This document shows positions 59,080 through 64,000 of a DNA stretch of 64,000 bases, in pieces. This DNA comes from Haloglomus halophilum. Its GTDB lineage: Archaea > Halobacteriota > Halobacteria > Halobacteriales > Haloarculaceae. The DNA lies in the NCBI RefSeq assembly GCF_024298885.1, contig NZ_CP101166.1, forward strand, positions 1,116,001 through 1,180,000. Direction: 5' to 3'. Under the pieces are notes generated by a model that did no database searches, was not told the DNA's origin, and saw only the letters and a list, made by a program, of their open reading frames with translations. Each line of letters begins with the position of its first letter. The stretch's first letter is position 1. The position numbers and the translations under genes are program-made.

Positions 59080-60357
59080 TCAGTCGCGCCGGAACGCGAG
59101 CAGTGCCGCCGCCAGCACGCCACCCAGCGCCGCCACGAGGCCGAAACCCGGACCGGACCCAGCGGTCGGCGTCGTGACCCCTGCAGCCTGCTGTTGTCGG
59201 GCCTGCCCGCCGCTGGACTGCCCACCAGCACCGCCGGCCTGCTGGGCCTGCTGCCCGCCGGACTGACCGCCGGCACCGCCGGCACCGCCGCCACCACCGC
59301 CGGCTGCCGTGTTCGTGGCCGTGACCGTCGAGGCCGCTCCGCCCGACGACTCCGCCGTGGCCGTCGACCCGCCGTCCCCATCGGCTGGTTCGGGCGTCGG
59401 GGTCGCCGTGGCCGTCGCCGTCGGGGGCGCCGTCGCTGTCGCCGTGGCCGTCGCGTCGCTGGACTCGCTTACGCCGCCGGACGACTCGGGCGTCGCGGTC
59501 GCCGTGGCCGTCGCCTCCGGGGACGGGCCGTCGCTGCTCCCGCTCCCGTCAGCGTAGGGGTTCTCCTGGCCCGGCGGCGCGCCGAGCTGGTCGTACGCCT
59601 CCTTCTCCGACTGGCACTCGCAGATGTAGAAGTAATGCGAGGGGAGGGTCAGTTCGACGTAGTTCCCGTTGAACGCGGTCCCGTTGAGGAACCCGGTCAT
59701 CTGGTACCAGCCGGGCTCGGTGGGCATCCCATAGCAGGGCCCACCGCCGGCCTTGTACCCCTGGTGCGAGACGATCTCGTCGTCCGGGTACACCTCGGCG
59801 TTCCCGTCACCGTCCTCGCGACCCTGGCCCTTCTCGCCCGGGTTCTCGCCGGGGCCACCCTTGTCGCTCGGGCTCGGCGAGGCCAGTTCGTCGCCCTCGT
59901 AGAGGTTGACGACGATGCTGTGCTTCTTGAACCGCGAGTTCTCACGGTACTGGAGCAGTCCGACATCTGTGACCGTTCCGCCGTCGTCGTTGTCCCGGTC
60001 GATACCGAACGCCCCCGTATTCGAGGTCTCACACTGCGAGAAGTCGGTATCCTGGTTCGAGACGATGATGAATTCGGCCTGCTCGATACCCTTCTTCCCG
60101 CCGGCCGCCTCCAGCTGCTCCGGGGTCGACGCCGAGAGGTGGTTGATGCTCGCGTTGTACGGCCCGCCCGGGTTCTCGTCCCGCGGGTAGTGGTCCGTCG
60201 CGAACGGCAGGTCGACCGTGTAGTTCCCGTTCTCCACACCGTGGTCGGTGTCCACGGTTTCCCCCGAGGGCGCCGCGCCGACGGCGCCGGACAGCACCGC
60301 GACCGCCCCGATGACGGCGACTGCCGCGAGGACGACCGCCGTCCGTTGCTGGATCAT
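59080..60357 (-). CDS. PGF-CTERM surface protein, paralogue 4 (425 residues)
   Basis: Signal TAVVLAAVAVIGAVAVLSGA; core NYTVDLPFATDHYPRDENPG, NASINHLSASTPEQLE, DTDFSQCETSNTGAFGIDRD, DKGGPGENPGEKGQGREDGD, GGGPCYGMPTEPGWYQMTGF and SHYFYICECQSEKEAYDQLG. The linker mixes Thr/Ala, Pro/Glu and Gln-rich stretches (GQQAQQAGGAGGQSSGGQAR). The C-terminal PGF-CTERM GSGPGFGLVAALGGVLAAAL and LAFRRD is intact. It is closest in sequence to paralogues 3 and 5. Confidence 0.84.
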   Translation of the reverse strand: MIQQRTAVVLAAVAVIGAVAVLSGAVGAAPSGETVDTDHGVENGNYTVDLPFATDHYPRDENPGGPYNASINHLSASTPEQLEAAGGKKGIEQAEFIIVSNQDTDFSQCETSNTGAFGIDRDNDDGGTVTDVGLLQYRENSRFKKHSIVVNLYEGDELASPSPSDKGGPGENPGEKGQGREDGDGNAEVYPDDEIVSHQGYKAGGGPCYGMPTEPGWYQMTGFLNGTAFNGNYVELTLPSHYFYICECQSEKEAYDQLGAPPGQENPYADGSGSSDGPSPEATATATATPESSGGVSESSDATATATATAPPTATATATPTPEPADGDGGSTATAESSGGAASTVTATNTAAGGGGGGAGGAGGQSGGQQAQQAGGAGGQSSGGQARQQQAAGVTTPTAGSGPGFGLVAALGGVLAAALLAFRRD

Positions 60358-60557
60358 ATGCCCCGTTCCAGAGATAATACCAGCATAGCCCTGCTGCGGG
60401 TATTACAGGGTGATTTATAATGGATGAAGTGAATGAATGGACAGTCTACAGCGACGAGAACACGCGTTCCAGCCCCCGAAACCCGAGAAGACGAGAGAAG
60501 AGTCGACACCCGACTGACTCGGCATTCAAGTACCGGTGGAAATCGAGGATGGCCGTG

Positions 60558-61805
60558 CTAGTCGCGCCGGAGCGCGAGCAGTGCCGCCGCCAGCACGCCG
60601 CCCAGCGCCGCCGCGAGACCGAAGCCCGGACCGGACCCAGCCGTCGGCGTCATCGGGCCGGCTCCCCGCTGGTTCTGCTGGGCCTGCTGGCCCCCATCTG
60701 AGCTGCCGCTCACGGTGGCCGAGGCCGTCGCGGTCCCACCGCCCGTACTGCCGCCACCGCTCGCACCGCCGCCGTCGGAATCGGCGCCGGCACTCGCGCC
60801 GCCACCGCCGGAGTCACCACCGGCCGACCCGCCAGCGCTCGCACCACCGCCGGAGTCGTCCGGGGTCGGCGTGGCCGTCGGTGTCGGCGTGGGGTCGGGC
60901 GTGGCTGTCGGTGTCGGCGTGGGGTCGGGCGTGGTCGTCGGCGTCGACGCACCCGCGGAGCCACCCGAGTCGGGCGTCGCGGTCGCCGTCGCTGTCGAAC
61001 CGGAGCCGGAGCCGCCCTCGCTCCCGTCCGCGTAGGGGTTCTCCTGGCCCGGCGGCGCGCCGAGCTGGTCGTATGCTTCCTCCTCCGACTGGCACTCGCA
61101 GATGTAGAAGTAGTGTGACGGGATGGTCACGTCGGCGTAGTTGTCGCTGAACCCGGTCCCGTTGATGAACCCGGTGATCTGGTACCAGCCCGGCTCGCTG
61201 GGCATCCCGTAGCAGGGGCCACCCCCGGACTTGTATCCCTGGTGTGCGACGATCTCGTCGTCCGGGTACACCTCGGGGTCCTTGTCACCGTCCTCGCGGC
61301 CGGCCTCCTTGCCGCCCTTGTCCTCCCGGCTCTTCGCGCCGAGGTCGTCGTCGTTGTAGAACTCGACGACGATGCTGTGGTCGCGGAACTCGGAGTTCTT
61401 CCGGTAGGCCAGCAGTCCGACGTCGGTCTTCGTCCCGGAGTCATCGTTGTCCCGGTCGATACCGAACGCCGCCGTGTTCGACGTGGAACACTGCGAGAAG
61501 TCGATATCCTGGTTCGAGATGATGATGAAGTCAACCTCCTCGAGTCCCTCCGGGACGTCCTTCTTCTCGAACAGCTCCGGGGTCGCTGCGGCGAAGTGGT
61601 TGATGCTGGCGTTGTGGGTGCCGCCGGGGTTCTTATCCCGTGGGTAGTGGTCCGTCGCGAACGGGAGGTTCACCGTGTAGTTCCCGTTCTCCACGCCGTG
61701 GCTGCTGTCGGCGGTCGGGGAGGCCCACACCCCACCAGTCAGGGCGCTGACGGCGAGTAGCACAGCGATCGCTCCGACGAGAGCAACGGTCGCATTTCGT
61801 GTCAT
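60558..61805 (-). CDS. PGF-CTERM surface protein, paralogue 5 (415 residues)
   Basis: Signal ATVALVGAIAVLLAVSALTG; core NYTVNLPFATDHYPRDKNPG, NASINHFAAATPELFE, DIDFSQCSTSNTAAFGIDRD, EVYPDDEIVAHQGYKSGGGP then CYGM, and SHYFYICECQSEEEAYDQLG. The linker has a DPTPTPTATPDPTPTPTATP repeat, then Gly/Ser/Ala. PGF-CTERM GSGPGFGLAAALGGVLAAAL with LALRRD. The ATG at 61805 matches the MTR opening of paralogue 3; a GTG at 61832 is an in-frame alternative. A TATA stretch at 61860-61869 (tatttatatt) lies upstream. Confidence 0.84.
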   Translation of the reverse strand: MTRNATVALVGAIAVLLAVSALTGGVWASPTADSSHGVENGNYTVNLPFATDHYPRDKNPGGTHNASINHFAAATPELFEKKDVPEGLEEVDFIIISNQDIDFSQCSTSNTAAFGIDRDNDDSGTKTDVGLLAYRKNSEFRDHSIVVEFYNDDDLGAKSREDKGGKEAGREDGDKDPEVYPDDEIVAHQGYKSGGGPCYGMPSEPGWYQITGFINGTGFSDNYADVTIPSHYFYICECQSEEEAYDQLGAPPGQENPYADGSEGGSGSGSTATATATPDSGGSAGASTPTTTPDPTPTPTATPDPTPTPTATPTPDDSGGGASAGGSAGGDSGGGGASAGADSDGGGASGGGSTGGGTATASATVSGSSDGGQQAQQNQRGAGPMTPTAGSGPGFGLAAALGGVLAAALLALRRD

Positions 61806-62254
61806 GTACTCGTCAGGGTAGACGCGATTCACCTAATCGCTCTGCTGGGAGTACGCGGTTATTTATATTATGCCCCATCAGAGGAAGGTATATTCTTAAC
61901 TCTACTTCGAATCGGGGGTAGAGGACGCTTACTGAATATTCTGTCAATAGATAGAGTAGAGCCGCGTATCGACGGAATGTTCAGTCGGCCCGAGACCGGG
62001 AGACCCCCCGACAGCTGGCGGATACGGCGCTATGGGTCGGAGTTCGGTAATCAGGGAGGATTTATGTGCTCTCATTACCCACGGCTGGTCACCCGCATGG
62101 ACAGCGGACAGTTCGCGAGTATCGACCGATGGGCGGGCGGACGGAAGCCCGAACCGTCGAATCGCATGGGACCGGGCGGAGTGGCAACAGGCCGCATAGA
62201 CCTATTAAACGGCCGGGCTTGCCCAGCGAAACGGCTTAACGGAAACAGTAAACA
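61806..62254. other. Divergent intergenic region
   Basis: This 449-base spacer lies between paralogue 5 and the solute-binding protein gene. It is AT-rich near the surface protein (61860-61910) and has a second AT-containing box at 62203-62209 (tattaaa) that fits a promoter for the ABC operon with a leader of about 24 bases. A 93-residue frame (61977-62258) has no protein-like features. Confidence 0.45.
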
Positions 62255-63718
62255 ATGACAGACAGCATGGCAGAGGAAACAGGAGATACGGGAGACGGGA
62301 GCGGCCGTCGCTCGTTCCTCAAATACGCGGGGGCCGGTGGGGCCGCCGCGTTGGCAGCGGGTTGTAAGACACGAGAGAATCCAGGCGCCAGCGGCGGCTT
62401 CGAGAACACCGTCACCGGCAACGGTACCGGCAGCGGGACCGCACCGCCACAGCCCCTCGCTGGCAACAGCATCAACATCGGCTGCCTGGCCCCACAGCCC
62501 GAGAGCTTCCCCGTCGGGCAATCGATGTGGAACTCGATGCAGCTGGCGGTCGACGACATCAACAAGAACGGCGTGCCCGGCATCGGCGGCCGCGGGATCC
62601 TCGGCGCGAAGCTGAATGCCGTCTCGGGCAACACCGAGGCCTCGCCCGGGACCGGGCTGAACGAGTTCAACCGCCTCGTCCAGGCCGAAGGCTGCAAGAC
62701 CACCTTCGGCACCTTCCTCACGCAGGTCACGCTCCAGTGCTTCAACGCGATGAAGGCGACCCAGACGGTCCACATCACGACCGCGGCCGCGGGGCCGAAG
62801 CCGGGTCGCATCGTCCACGAGCGCTACGACGAGTTCAAGTGGCACTTCCGCGCGGGCCCCATCAACTCCTTCGACCTCGCACGCGCGGAACTCGAATTCC
62901 TCAACCTCTACGCGGACAAACTCGGCTGGAAGACCGCCGCGGTCCTCATCGAGAACATCGCTCCGTTCGACCCCTTCGCGGAACTGCTCGAGCCGAACAT
63001 CGGCGAGTTCTTCGACGACGTGCCGGTGTTCAAGCGCTCCTCCTCGGGGACGACCAACTGGACGCCCCTGTTCGACGAGGTCGAGTCCTCCGGTGCCGAC
63101 GTGAACCTCATCGCACAGGCGCTGACGGGCACCGCGGCGGTCAAGCAGTGGGCCAACCAGAACCGTTCGTTCGAGATGGGCGGCATCAGCCTGCCCGCGC
63201 AGATCTACGAGTTCTGGGAGGAGGTCTCGGGCGCGTGCCAGTACATCTTCACGATGAACGCCGTCACGCCCCAGACCACCAACACGCCGCGCACCCAGGA
63301 CTTCATGAAGCGGTACCGGAAGACGTACGACACCTACCCCGTCTACTCCGGCCCCATCACCTTCGACGCGGTCAAGGCCTACGCCGTCGCGATGGCCCGC
63401 TACGTCCTCGACAACGATCTCGACCGCATCCCCACCAACGAGGAGATGGTCGAGGCCCTCGAGACGTACAAGTTCGACCAGGGGACCATCCTGCCGGAGA
63501 TCAAGTTCACGCCGCCGGAGGCCGACTACGCCCACGAGCCGGCCTGGACCTCGATGAAGGAGACGGGCGTCCCGGTCTGGCAGCAGTGGCAGGTCGACGA
63601 GGAAATCGCCGAGGACTACGGCGTGATGCACTCGTTCGCGCCGGAGCAGAACAAGACCTCCGACTACTCGTATCCGGACTGGATCGACTACCCCAGCGAT
63701 CACCCCGCCAACCAGTGA
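62255..63718 (+). CDS. ABC transporter substrate-binding lipoprotein, LivK/urea type
   Basis: The 487-residue protein carries a twin-arginine signal GRRSFLKYAGAGGAAALAAG with the lipobox Cys directly after (AAGC), so it is exported folded by Tat and lipid-anchored. The mature part has the type I periplasmic-binding fold: NIGCLAPQPESFPVGQSMWN, ITTAAAGPKPGRI, KTAAVLIENIAPFDPFAELL and YSGPITFDAVKAYAVAMARY. Such proteins bind branched-chain amino acids, amides or urea. A permease gene of the LivH family follows 80 bases downstream. An internal Met at 62267 is a second possible start. Confidence 0.92.
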   Translation: MTDSMAEETGDTGDGSGRRSFLKYAGAGGAAALAAGCKTRENPGASGGFENTVTGNGTGSGTAPPQPLAGNSINIGCLAPQPESFPVGQSMWNSMQLAVDDINKNGVPGIGGRGILGAKLNAVSGNTEASPGTGLNEFNRLVQAEGCKTTFGTFLTQVTLQCFNAMKATQTVHITTAAAGPKPGRIVHERYDEFKWHFRAGPINSFDLARAELEFLNLYADKLGWKTAAVLIENIAPFDPFAELLEPNIGEFFDDVPVFKRSSSGTTNWTPLFDEVESSGADVNLIAQALTGTAAVKQWANQNRSFEMGGISLPAQIYEFWEEVSGACQYIFTMNAVTPQTTNTPRTQDFMKRYRKTYDTYPVYSGPITFDAVKAYAVAMARYVLDNDLDRIPTNEEMVEALETYKFDQGTILPEIKFTPPEADYAHEPAWTSMKETGVPVWQQWQVDEEIAEDYGVMHSFAPEQNKTSDYSYPDWIDYPSDHPANQ

Positions 63719-63798
63719 GAGCGGCGGGATAATCACGCATCACAGGCTCGACACACGAGAGAACCACGACACGAACCAAACAGAATCACACACAACAC

Positions 63799-64000
63799 AT
63801 GGTCAGTCTCGCAAACGTCGTCATCAACGCCATCTCGATCAGTTCCCTCTACGCGATCATCGCGATCGGATTCACACTGATCTTCGGCGTTGGTGGGGTC
63901 CTGAACTTCTCGCACGGCGCGCTAATCACCATCGGGGCGGAAGCCTCGTGGCTCATCTCCGGGGGCAGCTCCCCGCTGGAACTGGGGCTCAACCCTGCTG
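63799..64000 (+). CDS. Branched-chain amino acid-type ABC permease (LivH family), cut by window
   Basis: The visible N-terminus, MVSLANVVINAISISSLYAI, runs into IAIGFTLIFGVGGVLNFSHG, the highly conserved LivH signature (GxTLIFGVxxxxNFxHG). At least two membrane helices are visible. It should form the channel with LivM for the substrate bound by the upstream lipoprotein. The 3' end lies outside the window. Confidence 0.93.
   Translation, partial: MVSLANVVINAISISSLYAIIAIGFTLIFGVGGVLNFSHGALITIGAEASWLISGGSSPLELGLNPA

Noticed and set aside
61977..62258. 93-residue frame before the solute-binding protein gene
   Set aside because: No protein-like composition, and it covers the likely promoter at 62203-62209.

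Overview
The window comes from a halophilic archaeon (class Halobacteria). The evidence is consistent: GC-rich DNA, strongly acidic proteins, many TATA boxes 26-28 bases before the start codon (leaderless transcripts), an archaeal DnaG primase, glycerol-1-phosphate dehydrogenase, PGF-CTERM surface proteins, Tat-dependent lipoproteins, and a tRNA-Lys gene with an intron. The genus cannot be told from the sequence alone.

Left chromosomal part (1-3521): the nickel-cofactor protein LarC (cut by the window edge), a DUF547 protein, a DUF1405 membrane protein and a CARF-like plus winged-helix regulator of the HFX_2341 type. Positions 3522-18826 are an integrated mobile element of about 15.3 kb, with visibly lower GC than its surroundings. 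It is bounded by perfect 45-base direct repeats (3477-3521 and 18782-18826). The repeat is the first 15 codons of the HFX_2341-type gene, so the element sits exactly at that gene's start codon, keeps the reading frame intact and replaces its promoter. The element carries a tyrosine integrase beside the right repeat, a complete type I restriction-modification operon (hsdM-hsdS-hsdR), a helicase-like protein with a C-terminal winged helix, a lipoprotein, a rhomboid protease, a small protein, a HEPN-like protein and several small acidic proteins. A 13-base motif, CCTCAAYGNAGTC, recurs at the borders of its transcription units in both orientations.

Middle part (18827-49353) is mostly core chromosome: dnaG, a GNAT plus DUF92 pair, a large receiver-PAS-LOV histidine kinase, a UppS-like protein, a sodium:solute symporter, an M23-like protein, an MFS exporter, a Ski2-type helicase, a cupin, two tandem paralogues, argS, a CBS-domain membrane protein, a NYN-domain protein, a PUA protein, a four-gene MacB-type ABC transporter operon with a secreted CARDB-like partner, an amidase and egsA.

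Right part (49354-64000): an array of perfect three-base-loop hairpins between egsA and a ferredoxin-dependent nitrite/sulfite reductase, small cysteine-containing proteins, an intron-containing tRNA-Lys(TTT) whose 3' end is duplicated nearby in both orientations, a membrane-anchored protein, five tandem paralogous PGF-CTERM surface proteins, and the beginning of a branched-chain-amino-acid-type ABC transporter operon (substrate-binding lipoprotein and truncated permease).

The strongest candidates for something undescribed are the gene-start integration with promoter replacement, the dispersed boundary motif, the rhomboid/small protein/HEPN cassette, the hairpin array and the five-member CTERM surface protein cluster.
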